A DNA stretch of 64,000 nt from an uncultured Clostridia bacterium (GCA_946403085.1 CAMIYM010000001.1:186001-250000); one strand, 5' to 3'; numbered from the stretch's first letter, positions 1 through 8,794 are shown. A program made the numbers and translations. Notes: generated by a model from the sequence alone, not told the origin.

Positions 1-453
1 GCCACCCAGAATCTCAGTGTCGGGATGCCGCTTGAAGTTACAAGCGGATTCGTCGAAGGCTGTATTGTAAAGTCGATCAAGCCTGATCCGGATGATCCGA
101 GAGGAAAGAGGATCGTAAAGTGTGCGGTCCAGGGACCGGATTCATGGCCGGGTGAGGAGATCACCGTTAATGCAGGAAAGGGCAATGACAACTATAACTG
201 CGTAGTGCCTGCAAGTGCCGTAAACAAAGATGGCGGTGGCGAATTTGTCTATATGATCGTAGGTTCGTCCACACCTTTGGGAGATAAGTATACCGTTAAG
301 AGAGTCGATGTAACTGTCGAAGCTACGGACGGTGTTTCTTCCGCGATCAAGGGTGAAGGTCTTGATAAGTACGATGTAATGATCGTTATCAGATCTGAAA
401 AGCCCCTGGAAAACGGCCAGCGGGTAAGACTTGAAGACTATGCTGCAAAGTGA
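1..453 (+). CDS. HlyD/MacA-type efflux adaptor, C-terminal part (5' end outside window)
   Basis: The reading frame is open from base 1, so the gene starts upstream and only about the last 150 residues are seen. The visible part looks like the beta-barrel and membrane-proximal end of a HlyD/MacA-type membrane fusion protein: a segment ending in VVPASAV, then a short strand-rich tail with paired valines and a final GQRVRLEDY stretch, as in adaptors of ABC efflux systems. In Gram-positive bacteria such proteins link an ABC permease to substrate outside the membrane. A MacB-like protein gene follows after 18 bases, which supports an ABC efflux or lipoprotein-handling set whose ATPase should lie upstream. 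An internal ATG at base 25 is not needed as a start. Family call is moderate because the diagnostic coiled-coil part is missing. Confidence 0.65.
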   Translation, partial: ATQNLSVGMPLEVTSGFVEGCIVKSIKPDPDDPRGKRIVKCAVQGPDSWPGEEITVNAGKGNDNYNCVVPASAVNKDGGGEFVYMIVGSSTPLGDKYTVKRVDVTVEATDGVSSAIKGEGLDKYDVMIVIRSEKPLENGQRVRLEDYAAK

Positions 454-471
454 TCCTGAAGGAAAAGAATC

Positions 472-1755
472 ATGCGTTTAATCGATAAGACAAAGAAATT
501 CTTTATTACTGAGAAGGGCAATATCGGAAGGAGACTTCTGAAGCTTACTCTTGCAGCTCCTTTCTGGGTCATATTATGTTCTCTTATACTGACAGGAACA
601 GGTATCGGAAGAGCCGTATATCTTTCCGGCTCCAGATACGAACAGCGTGCCGCTGAGATATGGCAGCAGGGTACAGATACCTCGTTCAGACATATGAGCG
701 TGTTTGCCGGTGGTATCAGGACAAACGGCGAGAGATCGCCCCTGATGTATTCCGAAGGCGGCAGTTCGATCCGTGTGGCTGACTTGTCATTGATGAGACA
801 GAGCCTTCAGGCTTCGGCTAATACCGGTTCCGGCGGCGGTACATACAGGGAAGGTGAGTTAAGAGGCTGGGAAGACTGCTACTCATCCACAGTAAAGGCA
901 AGTGTTACGCCTATGAAGGTAGTTGAAGGCAAGACTGAATTAGGTTCTGAAACTGATGTGGAACTTGTTGCGGTCGGAGGCAATTACAGGGCTTTCCATC
1001 CGTTCAGATATATGTCAGGCGGATTCCTTCCTGTGACTCCTGTCGATACATATCAGGTCGTAATAAATGATATTCTCGCCTGGCAGTTCTACCGTTCATA
1101 CGATGTAACAGGCAACATGATCGTTATAGGTGGTCAGATCTTTACCGTTATCGGTGTTGTTGAAGCAGGCACCTCAAAGGTCTCAGAACTTGCAGGTGAG
1201 CAGGAACCCAGAGCATATATCTATTTTGGAGCATTAGGTTCGATTTACGGCAACAAAGGCGCATCAGCAGCCCCCTCTGATTCACCGGTGGATATGGACG
1301 GAGGATTTGGCGGAGGAGCATCCGGCGGATCAGATTATGCGATCCAGTGCTATGAAGCCCTTCTCCCCGAACTCGTAAAAGGCGTCGGTATCGCAGATTT
1401 TAAGAATGCACTGCCGGCTTATTCTCTGACAAATCCGCAGCTTTATGTCTCTAATGACACGGAACGCTTCAGCATACCAAGAGTCGTGGATACTATGCTT
1501 CCTTTGGGTGAGACCGAAAAGGAACGCATGGGTTATGAATTCCCGTATTGGGAAAGAGCTGCCCAGATGACAGAACAGAGATTGTTCTACGATTTTGTGA
1601 TAACCGCATTCGGAATACTGCTCCTCCTTATCGGTGTCATAATGGCGGCCTTGAAGATCAGGGCTTCAAAAGCTATCACTCCTGAGGAGATCGCACCTGC
1701 TGAAACTGACGAAAAGCAGGAGTCCGATGAAAAGGATCTTATGCTGAAGGAATGA
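472..1755 (+). CDS. MacB-like periplasmic-core protein without the FtsX permease core
   Basis: 427 residues. One N-terminal membrane segment (about residues 27-51) is followed by a large extracytoplasmic region and one C-terminal membrane segment (about 372-395), then a short charged cytoplasmic tail. The middle resembles the MacB periplasmic core domain, including the pattern around SGGFLPV and GGQIFTVIGVVEA (about residues 185-235). Normal MacB permeases have four membrane helices, three of them in a C-terminal FtsX domain. Only one is seen here, so this may be a partner or sensor subunit rather than a full permease. A glycine-rich insert lies near residues 275-288. It sits 18 bases after the adaptor gene, probably in one operon. 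The start ATG has a GGA-type ribosome site just upstream. Confidence 0.6.
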   Translation: MRLIDKTKKFFITEKGNIGRRLLKLTLAAPFWVILCSLILTGTGIGRAVYLSGSRYEQRAAEIWQQGTDTSFRHMSVFAGGIRTNGERSPLMYSEGGSSIRVADLSLMRQSLQASANTGSGGGTYREGELRGWEDCYSSTVKASVTPMKVVEGKTELGSETDVELVAVGGNYRAFHPFRYMSGGFLPVTPVDTYQVVINDILAWQFYRSYDVTGNMIVIGGQIFTVIGVVEAGTSKVSELAGEQEPRAYIYFGALGSIYGNKGASAAPSDSPVDMDGGFGGGASGGSDYAIQCYEALLPELVKGVGIADFKNALPAYSLTNPQLYVSNDTERFSIPRVVDTMLPLGETEKERMGYEFPYWERAAQMTEQRLFYDFVITAFGILLLLIGVIMAALKIRASKAITPEEIAPAETDEKQESDEKDLMLKE

Positions 1756-1812
1756 TATCTGACACTGATTTTCCCTTTTTTAGGATAGAATAATCGTAAA
1801 ATTTTTCTTATA

Positions 1813-1847
1813 ATCCCTTTAGGAAAATCTTCCTGAAGGGATATTTT
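1813..1847 (+). promoter_or_regulatory. 13-bp hairpin that buries the ribosome site of the next gene
   Basis: Bases 1813-1825 pair with 1830-1842 around a four-base loop, with a single G-T wobble. The right arm contains AAGGGA, the only plausible ribosome-binding site for the ATG at 1848, and ATTTT follows directly. It may be the terminator of the efflux operon, a translational switch on the lipoprotein gene, or both. Confidence 0.6.
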
Positions 1848-2840
1848 ATGCGTAAGACATTTGCCAGGATAGTATCACTCTTGTTAGCAGTCTCATTTGC
1901 TATAAGCCTTACAGCATGTATGGGCGGAGCGGATTACTTCCTTGAATCCACGACTGCAAAGGAGACCGCCGCCACTACGGCATATAAGAGGTCTTTTTTC
2001 GATACGGCGACAAACCCTTATTTCTCATGTCTTACCGAGAATGAGAAGAATGTGTATTCCTTTATCTACGAAGAACTGGTCAAAGGCAACAGCAAGCTCA
2101 AGTGCAAGATCACTCTGAGTGCAGATGAACTGTCAAAGGCGATCGATTCCGTACTTAATGACCATCCTGAGCTTTTCTGGCTCGACAACAAATACGCTTA
2201 CACATACGATCCCACGGACGGCAGCGTCAAGGAGATAAACTTTAACTGCTATGATTTTGCAGATACCCCTGCAAAGCTTCAGACTGCAAGGGCAGAATTC
2301 GAGAAAGCAGCCAACAGTGTCATTAACGGGGCACTTTTTAAGGCGACGATGGTCGAGAGAGAACTCTATATCCACGATTATATCTGCCAGAACACTGTCT
2401 ATGACGAATCAGCACCTTATAACCAGAGTGCATATTCAGCACTTGTCCTTCACAAGTCAGTTTGTGCCGGTTATGCGAGATGTTTCCAGTATCTTGCGAA
2501 AAAGGCCGGTATCATCTGTTTTTATGTGACAGGAAGGACTGAAGGTCTTAAGGGACAGGTCGTCAACGGCAACAGCGAAGGCGGAAGCCATTCCTGGAAC
2601 ATGGTCCTTCTTGACGGTGAATACTATAATGTCGACTGTCTTTGGGACGATACGGCAAGCGAGACATACGGAAGCATGATATATCCGTTCTTTAACCTTA
2701 CGGATGAAGCCTTCGTATATCACGCCAGGATCGACATGGCCAAGCAGTTTCCCAAGTGCAGCGGTACAAAATACAAATATTCCAACCATTTCGGGCAGAC
2801 GGTCGAGGCTGAGAACATAATCTTTACCGACGCAGCATGA
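1848..2840 (+). CDS. Lipoprotein with transglutaminase-like cysteine protease domain
   Basis: 330 residues. A signal peptide ends in a lipobox SLTAC, with the lipidated Cys at residue 24, so the mature protein is anchored on the outer face of the membrane. The C-terminal half has the transglutaminase-like triad: Cys206 in SVCAGYA, His248 in SHSWN and Asp263 in NVDCLWDD. This fold in Clostridia is usually a cell-surface protease or peptidoglycan-linked enzyme; the substrate cannot be told. Residues 50-130 form a helical region common in front of this domain in Clostridia (inference). The gene stands alone between the efflux set and the ior operon. Its ribosome site lies inside a strong hairpin. 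Confidence 0.8.
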   Translation: MRKTFARIVSLLLAVSFAISLTACMGGADYFLESTTAKETAATTAYKRSFFDTATNPYFSCLTENEKNVYSFIYEELVKGNSKLKCKITLSADELSKAIDSVLNDHPELFWLDNKYAYTYDPTDGSVKEINFNCYDFADTPAKLQTARAEFEKAANSVINGALFKATMVERELYIHDYICQNTVYDESAPYNQSAYSALVLHKSVCAGYARCFQYLAKKAGIICFYVTGRTEGLKGQVVNGNSEGGSHSWNMVLLDGEYYNVDCLWDDTASETYGSMIYPFFNLTDEAFVYHARIDMAKQFPKCSGTKYKYSNHFGQTVEAENIIFTDAA

Positions 2841-2967
2841 TATTCATGCGTTTTCCGTATGTCTTCCAAGAGGACATCTCTTAATTTAATTATTTAATAA
2901 CCCTGGGATTTGTCGTATAATTAGCAGACTGATTTATGTATAAACACATATCCTAGGAGATGAAATC

Positions 2968-4722
2968 ATGAAAGAACTAATGCTTGGAAACAAGGCTATC
3001 GCAAGAGGTCTTTATGAGGCCGGCGTAGCAGTTGCAAGTTCGTACCCCGGCACTCCCAGTACAGAGACAACTGAAGAAGCTGCAAAGTACGATGAGATCT
3101 ACTGCGAATGGGCACCCAACGAGAAGGTAGCTATGGAGACTGCATATGGTGCAAGCCGTGCAGGTAAGAGATCTTACTGTGCAATGAAGCACGTAGGACT
3201 CAATGTTGCAGCAGATCCGCTCTTTACTATCAGCTACACAGGTGTAAATGCAGGTATGGTTATCCTCGTTGCGGATGACCCGGGTATGCACTCATCACAG
3301 AACGAGCAGGATTCAAGACACTATGCCATCGCTGCAAAGATGCCTATGCTTGAACCCGCTGATTCCCAGGAAGCAAAGGACTTCGTAATCGAAGCTTATG
3401 ATATTTCCGAGCAGTTTGATACACCCGTGCTCATCAAGATGTGCACAAGAGTCGCTCACTCACAGTCCGTTGTAGAGACAGGTGACAGGATCGAAGTACC
3501 GGTTAAGCCTTATGTAAAGGATGCCGGCAAGTATGTTATGGTTCCTGCAAATGCCAAGAGACGTCATCCCATTGTTGAGGAGAGAACTCAGAAGCTTATC
3601 GCTTTTGCTGAAGAATCCTCACTTAACCGCGTTGAGGAAGGTTCAGATACTTCCATGGGTATCATCACATCTTCCACTTCTTACCAGTATGTAAAGGAAG
3701 TATTCGGTGATAAGTATCCTGTACTTAAGATAGGTCTTATCAATCCTCTTCCTGTAAAGAAGATCAAGGATTTTGCCGCTAAGGTCGGCAAGCTCGTAGT
3801 AGTTGAAGAGCTTGATCCCATTATCGAGACACACTGCAGGACATTAGGTCTTGAAGTTACAGGCAAGGATATATTCCCTCTTGTTGATGAGTTCTCACAG
3901 GGACTTATCGCTACAAGCTTGGGGCTCCCTGAAAAGCCCGCCTGCAAGCCTATCGAAGGTCTTCCCGGAAGACCGCCGGCAATGTGCGCAGGCTGCCCTC
4001 ACAGAGGTATGTTCTATGTTCTTTCCAAGAACAAGATCACAGTCCTTGGCGATATCGGATGCTATACACTCGGAGCAACTCCTCCGCTCTGTGCTATCGA
4101 TACGACAGAGTGCATGGGTGCTTCCGTAAGCTCCATCCACGGCTTCAACAAGGCTCTCGGTGCAGAAGCTGAGAAGAATACAGTAGCAGTTATCGGCGAT
4201 TCCACATTCATGCATTCAGGTATGACAGGTCTTGCCAATATCGCATATAACCAGACAAATTCCACTGTCATCATCCTTGATAACTCCATCACAGGCATGA
4301 CAGGACACCAGCAGAATCCTACAACAGGATTTAACTTAAGAGGTGACCCGGCAGGTAAGATCGACCTTGAAGCACTTGTACGTGCTATGGGCATCAACCG
4401 CGTAAGAGTCGTAGATCCTTATAACCTTGCAGAAGCAGAGAAGGCAGTTAAGGAAGAACTTGCTGCAGAAGAGCCTTCAGTAATCATCTCCAGAAGACCT
4501 TGTGCGCTTCTTAAGAAGGTTAAGCGCGGTGAGCCTATCCAGGTCAATGCTGATAAGTGCAAGTCCTGCAAGGCATGCATGAAGCTCGGATGCCCTGCGA
4601 TCTCATTCAAGGACGGACATGCTCATGTCGATACGACACAGTGCTTCGGCTGCAAGGTCTGCAGCGAGCTCTGCAAGTTCGGCGCTTTCGAGACTTTGAA
4701 CGGGGAGGCAATCACATGGTAA
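2968..4722 (+). CDS. iorA: Indolepyruvate:ferredoxin oxidoreductase, alpha subunit
   Basis: 584 residues, the normal length for IorA. This cytoplasmic thiamine-diphosphate enzyme oxidises aryl-pyruvates (from Trp, Phe or Tyr transamination) to aryl-acetyl-CoA and reduces ferredoxin. Seen: the N-terminal pyruvate-oxidoreductase-like domain beginning ELMLGNKAIARGLYEAG, a central GCPHRGMFYVL segment, the ThDP site GDIGCYTLG and GDSTFMHSG, and two C-terminal 4Fe-4S motifs (CKSCKACMKLGC and CFGCKVCSELC). A TATAAT at 2916-2921 is a possible -10 box. The stop overlaps the iorB start by seven bases, so the subunits are probably translated together. It leads a five-gene operon that ends at the terminator at 7507. 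Confidence 0.97.
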   Translation: MKELMLGNKAIARGLYEAGVAVASSYPGTPSTETTEEAAKYDEIYCEWAPNEKVAMETAYGASRAGKRSYCAMKHVGLNVAADPLFTISYTGVNAGMVILVADDPGMHSSQNEQDSRHYAIAAKMPMLEPADSQEAKDFVIEAYDISEQFDTPVLIKMCTRVAHSQSVVETGDRIEVPVKPYVKDAGKYVMVPANAKRRHPIVEERTQKLIAFAEESSLNRVEEGSDTSMGIITSSTSYQYVKEVFGDKYPVLKIGLINPLPVKKIKDFAAKVGKLVVVEELDPIIETHCRTLGLEVTGKDIFPLVDEFSQGLIATSLGLPEKPACKPIEGLPGRPPAMCAGCPHRGMFYVLSKNKITVLGDIGCYTLGATPPLCAIDTTECMGASVSSIHGFNKALGAEAEKNTVAVIGDSTFMHSGMTGLANIAYNQTNSTVIILDNSITGMTGHQQNPTTGFNLRGDPAGKIDLEALVRAMGINRVRVVDPYNLAEAEKAVKEELAAEEPSVIISRRPCALLKKVKRGEPIQVNADKCKSCKACMKLGCPAISFKDGHAHVDTTQCFGCKVCSELCKFGAFETLNGEAITW

Positions 4723-5291
4723 CAAGCATAATGATAGTAGGCGTAGGCGGACAGGGTTCGCTTCTCGCAAGTAAGATATTGGGCAGAGCTGCAATGGACA
4801 AGGGTTATGACGTAAAGGTCTCAGAGGTTCACGGCATGAGCCAGAGAGGCGGAAGCGTTGTAACTTACGTCAAGTTCGGTGACAAGGTAAACTCACCCAT
4901 CATCGACAAGGGCGAAGCTGATTACATCATCTCTTTCGAGCTTCTTGAAGCTGCAAGATATGTTGAGTTCTTAAAACCCGGCGGACAGATCGTAACAAAC
5001 TCACAGCAGATCGATCCTATGCCGGTAATCGCAGGCACAGCTGAATACCCTACAGAGCTCGTCTCCAAGATGGAAGCTTCAGGTGCCAAGGTCGATGCCA
5101 TCGATGCTCTCACGATCGCTGAGCAGGCAGGATCTTCAAAGGCTACAAATATCGTTCTCATGGGAGTCTTCTCAAAGTACATCTCCGAGATCTCCAAGGA
5201 TGAGTGGGTAAAGGCTGTTGAGGCTTGCGTACCGCCCAAGTTCCTTGAGCTTAATATGAAAGCCTTTGAGATGGGTCTCAAGGCAGAATAA
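4716..5291 (+). CDS. iorB: Indolepyruvate:ferredoxin oxidoreductase, beta subunit
   Basis: 191 residues. It is the gamma-type 2-oxoacid:ferredoxin oxidoreductase domain, seen in the glycine-rich start IMIVGVGGQGSLLASKILG and the SEVHGMSQRGGSV motif typical of IorB. It completes the heterodimeric enzyme with IorA. I chose the ATG at 4716, which overlaps the iorA stop and has GGGGAGG upstream; the open frame reaches further back but lies inside iorA. Ten bases separate it from the thioesterase gene. Confidence 0.96.
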   Translation: MVTSIMIVGVGGQGSLLASKILGRAAMDKGYDVKVSEVHGMSQRGGSVVTYVKFGDKVNSPIIDKGEADYIISFELLEAARYVEFLKPGGQIVTNSQQIDPMPVIAGTAEYPTELVSKMEASGAKVDAIDALTIAEQAGSSKATNIVLMGVFSKYISEISKDEWVKAVEACVPPKFLELNMKAFEMGLKAE

Positions 5292-5300
5292 GGTATCCTG

Positions 5301-5714
5301 ATGGCTAACAGTATTGAAGAGATAAGGAAGTTTTTCGAAGGCGATAAGTACGCTACGGAAGCTACCGGAATAGTTATCGAGAAGGCTGAAAAGGGTCACA
5401 GCGTAGTGAGCCTTGAACCTGACGGCAGACATCTTAATGCGGTAGGCGGTCTCATGGGCGCAGTCTATTACACAATGGCAGATTTTGCATTTGCCGTTGC
5501 CGAGAACTGCGAACTCGATTCTGATACCGTAACAGTTACACAGGCAACTCAGATGAATTTCCTGAGGTCATGGCACGGCGGCAAGATAACTTGCACCGCT
5601 GACATCGTCAAGGACGGAAGATTCATCTGCTTATACGAGGTCAAAGCTTTCGATACAGAAGGTAAAGAACTCGCTCTAATTATCGTCAACGGTTTTAAGA
5701 CCGTTCGAAAATAA
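5301..5714 (+). CDS. PaaI-family hotdog thioesterase
   Basis: 137 residues. The hotdog-fold signature of PaaI thioesterases is present: HLNAVGGLMGAVYYTMADFA at about residues 43-62, with the catalytic Asp in the central helix. PaaI-type enzymes release CoA from (hydroxy)phenylacetyl-CoA and similar thioesters. Lying between iorB and paaK it may recycle CoA from aryl-acetyl-CoA, either as an overflow valve or to yield free phenylacetate or indoleacetate. The exact substrate is inferred from context only. Confidence 0.85.
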   Translation: MANSIEEIRKFFEGDKYATEATGIVIEKAEKGHSVVSLEPDGRHLNAVGGLMGAVYYTMADFAFAVAENCELDSDTVTVTQATQMNFLRSWHGGKITCTADIVKDGRFICLYEVKAFDTEGKELALIIVNGFKTVRK

Positions 5715-5740
5715 ACCCCGCACTTAGGAGGGAATCATTT

Positions 5741-7042
5741 ATGATTTGGAACGAAGCAAAGGAGTGTATGTCGCGCGACGAGATCGAAGCGATCCAGAGC
5801 GCAAGACTCGTCAAAGTAGTAAACCGTGTTTACCACAACGTTGAGTACTACCGCAAAAAGATGCAGGCAGTAGGCTTGGAACCCGGAGATATCAAGGGTA
5901 TTGAAGACCTGGATAAGCTCCCTTATACGACATATGCAGATCTCAGAGACACATACCCCTTTGGTCTGGCAGCAGTTCCGAGATCAGAAATGGTACGCGT
6001 ACACGCATCTTCCGGTACGACAGGAAAGCCCAAGATCGCAGTATATACAAGACGTGATATAGATATTTGGGCTGAGTGCGTTGCAAGATGCCTTTCAATG
6101 GCAGGCATCACAAGAGATGATATCATCCAGATCGGTTACGGTTACGGTCTTTTCACAGGCGGACTCGGTGCACACTATGGTGCTGAATATCTTGGAGCTC
6201 TGGTGCTTCCTATGTCTACAGGAAACACACAGAAACTCATCGACATGATGATCGACTGTGATGTTACGGCTATTGCCTGCACGCCTTCTTATCTCCTGCA
6301 TGTTGCAGAAGATCTTGAGAAGGCAGGTCTCATCGATAAGATCAAGCTCAAGACGGCTATCTGCGGTGCTGAGCCCTGGACAGATGAGATGAGAGACCAG
6401 ATGGAATCAAGACTCCACATCAAGGCTCACGACATCTATGGTCTTACAGAGATGATGGGCCCCGGCGTTGCCTGCGACTGCGAATTCCACAAGGGACTTC
6501 ACATCTGGGAAGACCACTTCCTCCCGGAGATCATCGATCCTGCAACATTAAAGCAGCTGCCTAAGGGTTCTGAGGGCGAGCTCGTTATCACCAACCTTAC
6601 AAAGGAAGGAATGCCTCTTATCCGTTACAGGACGAAGGACCTTACATCTATCGAATACGACAAGTGCGAATGCGGACGTACGATGGCAAGGATCCAGCGC
6701 TTCAAGGGCAGATCCGACGACATGCTCATCATCCGCGGCGTAAATGTTTTCCCTTCACAGGTAGAGGCTGCTCTTCTTACCGTAGAAGGAACAACACCTC
6801 ACTACATGCTCGTAGTTGACCGTGTTGATAACACAGATACTCTTGAAGTTCAGGTTGAAGTTGCTGAGAACGTCTTCACAGACGAGATCAAGTCTTTGGA
6901 GAAGCTCTCAAAGGCTGTTCACGATAAGCTTAAGATGGCTATCGGCCTTAATGCAAAGGTCAAGCTCGTAGAGCCTAACGGCCTTGAGCACTTCGACGGC
7001 AAGAGCAAGCACGTTACAGACAAGCGTAAGTTATATCAATAA
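5741..7042 (+). CDS. paaK: Phenylacetate-CoA ligase
   Basis: 433 residues, the usual PaaK length. The AMP-binding core shows SSGTTGKPKIAVYT (about residues 90-103), YGLTEMMGPGVA and a C-terminal domain starting RGVNVFPSQVE. It interconverts aryl-acetates and their CoA esters using ATP. In Clostridia, paaK-like genes sit beside iorAB. Run in reverse, the enzyme could make ATP from aryl-acetyl-CoA, so the operon may be an energy-yielding Stickland-type oxidative branch; the direction is inference. A strong AGGAGGG site precedes the ATG. An ACT-domain gene follows after 17 bases. Confidence 0.95.
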   Translation: MIWNEAKECMSRDEIEAIQSARLVKVVNRVYHNVEYYRKKMQAVGLEPGDIKGIEDLDKLPYTTYADLRDTYPFGLAAVPRSEMVRVHASSGTTGKPKIAVYTRRDIDIWAECVARCLSMAGITRDDIIQIGYGYGLFTGGLGAHYGAEYLGALVLPMSTGNTQKLIDMMIDCDVTAIACTPSYLLHVAEDLEKAGLIDKIKLKTAICGAEPWTDEMRDQMESRLHIKAHDIYGLTEMMGPGVACDCEFHKGLHIWEDHFLPEIIDPATLKQLPKGSEGELVITNLTKEGMPLIRYRTKDLTSIEYDKCECGRTMARIQRFKGRSDDMLIIRGVNVFPSQVEAALLTVEGTTPHYMLVVDRVDNTDTLEVQVEVAENVFTDEIKSLEKLSKAVHDKLKMAIGLNAKVKLVEPNGLEHFDGKSKHVTDKRKLYQ

Positions 7043-7059
7043 TTAAGGGAGGTACCACT

Positions 7060-7482
7060 ATGTTCGTAAAGCAGTTATCGGTTTTTCTCGAGAACTCTGA
7101 AGGAAGACTTGATGAGGTCTTAAAGATCCTTGCACAGGGCGGTATCGACCTTCTCTCTGCAAGTCTTGCTGATACAATGGAATATGGCGTTCTCCGCCTT
7201 ATCGCAAAGGAACCGGACAGGGCAAAGGACATTTTAAAAAGTGCCGGCTTTGCTGCACGTATCGATGAGGTAATCGCTGTTGTAGTTCCTGATGCAGTCG
7301 GGAGCCTTGCCAAGGTTATCGCAATGATCCACGCTGCAGGCATCAACATCAGTTATATCTACGGTCTTTCGATCGATGGTGACGGTGCTCCTATCGCGAT
7401 CAAGACAAATGATAATGCTAAGGCAGAGGCGATCATCAATGCGGCAGGCGTTAAGACCTTAGGCATGGAAGATCTTCAGTAA
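7060..7482 (+). CDS. Tandem ACT-domain protein
   Basis: 140 residues made of two ACT domains (about 4-66 and 70-136), each with the beta-alpha-beta pattern and a glycine at the ligand turn (EGRLDEVLKIL and VGSLAKVIAMI). Such stand-alone double-ACT proteins bind amino acids and are commonly found directly after iorAB and paaK in Clostridia. Here it is the last gene of that operon and probably senses an aromatic amino acid or regulates the neighbouring enzymes. No catalytic domain is present. Confidence 0.88.
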   Translation: MFVKQLSVFLENSEGRLDEVLKILAQGGIDLLSASLADTMEYGVLRLIAKEPDRAKDILKSAGFAARIDEVIAVVVPDAVGSLAKVIAMIHAAGINISYIYGLSIDGDGAPIAIKTNDNAKAEAIINAAGVKTLGMEDLQ

Positions 7483-7506
7483 CAGATTTGCAAGAACAAT
7501 AATTAA

Positions 7507-7536
7507 GGGGTTGTCCTAAGCGGCAACCCTTTTTTG
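7507..7536 (+). terminator. Rho-independent terminator of the ior-paaK operon
   Basis: GGGTTG pairs with CAACCC around a ten-base loop and is followed by a run of six or more T. It lies 25 bases after the ACT gene and directly before the convergent gene end at 7537. Confidence 0.88.
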
Positions 7537-8118
7537 TTATTTGGTCTGATTCGGTGAATAATGAGCTATCAGCTGATTTCCGCAGAACGGACATATTCCC
7601 ACGGTATTTGCCCTGATCTTAAGGCTGGCTGCGCAGCTCGGGCAATTGACACCGACAAAGGGTTTGTTTTCAGGAATGCCGCCGCCGTTTTCGTAATTTT
7701 GACCGATCTTGTCCGACAGCAGAAAAGCTCTTTGTGACACACTGTAATTACAATTAACAAGGTATCCTTTGCGTATGGCTTTATCAGTTTTCTTGATCAG
7801 ACTTGCTTCAGACATTCCCATCTCTTTAGCCAGATCTGAGACAGGTACAAATCCGTCGGCGTCTGCCGTGAAAATATCACTGATCCTTTGGATTATAAGG
7901 CTTCTGAAAAAGGTGATCCAGAAGATTATGAACGGAGTGGTGAATACTAGTGCAAGAAAGATATACCCGATCCTGTAGGTCAAGGGATTGGATACTTGTT
8001 CGTATGCGCTTTCGTCAAACGATATGCCCCAGAATGTTAATGTAGGAAGCAGCAAAAAGCAGGATATTCCCGCCCAGATACATACGGATAGAGATAATTT
8101 CCTGGCATTTCTATACAT
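7537..8118 (-). CDS. Membrane protein with winged-helix-like and zinc-ribbon domains, paralogue 2
   Basis: 193 residues with no named family that I recognise. Two membrane segments (about residues 10-30 and 50-75) are followed by a small helical domain resembling a winged helix (VSDLAKEMGMSEASLIKKTDKAIRKGYL) and a C-terminal zinc ribbon CPSC...CPFCG. It resembles the upstream gene in layout and sequence, so the two are tandem paralogues. Its ATG overlaps the end of that gene by eight bases, so they are co-translated. The layout suggests a membrane-tethered protein- or nucleic-acid-binding adaptor, but function is unknown. Confidence 0.75.
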   Translation of the reverse strand: MYRNARKLSLSVCIWAGISCFLLLPTLTFWGISFDESAYEQVSNPLTYRIGYIFLALVFTTPFIIFWITFFRSLIIQRISDIFTADADGFVPVSDLAKEMGMSEASLIKKTDKAIRKGYLVNCNYSVSQRAFLLSDKIGQNYENGGGIPENKPFVGVNCPSCAASLKIRANTVGICPFCGNQLIAHYSPNQTK

Positions 8119-8662
8119 TCTGATCTTCTCCCTTAAGTCTCATAAATGTACCGCAGTGAACACATCTTCCGCCGCCGTTCTTACGGATATTAACGTGCGC
8201 TCCGCAGGAAGGGCAGGCAACGACCTGGAATTCTTTGTCATCTGACAGCAGGTCTACGCGGGCAGCTGTCCTTCCGAGAGTTATGTTGACCATATAATTG
8301 CGTTTAACAAAGCGCATAAGGTCCTTAATTACCTTAGCTTCGGTAAAGCCTGTCATGGAAGCCATATCGGAATACATGATGATTCCGTCATGATCTTCTT
8401 CCAGGATCGAATTGTAGAGTCTGCATCTTGTCAGATTGTGCAGGAAAACCGCACGCCAGATTATTATTCCGATCTCTATTATCAGCGAGATGATGAAGAA
8501 GGAATTGAAGATGAGACGGACAACCGGAGTGAATACCGGATCATCTGCGATTGTCATCAGTATTAACAGCAGAACATTGATCACAGCAGGCACAAAGCAT
8601 ATCACGATGATAAAGATGTTGATTATCTTTGCTGTTGATAATTTCGAATTATTAAGATACAT
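8111..8662 (-). CDS. Membrane protein with winged-helix-like and zinc-ribbon domains, paralogue 1
   Basis: 183 residues. Layout as in the neighbouring gene: two hydrophobic helices (about residues 12-35 and 45-65), a helical domain with YSDMASMTGFTEAKVIKDLM, then a zinc ribbon CPSCGAHV...CVHCG at the C-terminus. I prefer the ATG at 8662 to the one at 8668, because AAGGAG is only two bases from the outer ATG but eight from this one. The helical domain may contact protein or DNA. No partner can be named. Confidence 0.73.
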   Translation of the reverse strand: MYLNNSKLSTAKIINIFIIVICFVPAVINVLLLILMTIADDPVFTPVVRLIFNSFFIISLIIEIGIIIWRAVFLHNLTRCRLYNSILEEDHDGIIMYSDMASMTGFTEAKVIKDLMRFVKRNYMVNITLGRTAARVDLLSDDKEFQVVACPSCGAHVNIRKNGGGRCVHCGTFMRLKGEDQNV

Positions 8663-8735
8663 TCCCATAACTCCTTAAAGGACAGAAAGCTATTCCTATG
8701 TTGTTGATTATACAGTCTTTCAAATTATTTTTACA

Positions 8736-8776
8736 ATAAAAAAGGGCCTGCTTCCTTTCCGGGAAGCAAGCCCTTT
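8736..8776 (-). terminator. Terminator of the symporter gene
   Basis: Read on the minus strand, AAAGGGC-TGCTTCC pairs with GGAAGCA-GCCCTTT and ends in a run of T. It lies about 20 bases after the symporter stop and isolates it from the zinc-ribbon pair. Confidence 0.88.
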
Positions 8777-8794
8777 AAGCTGCTTATTAGATTA

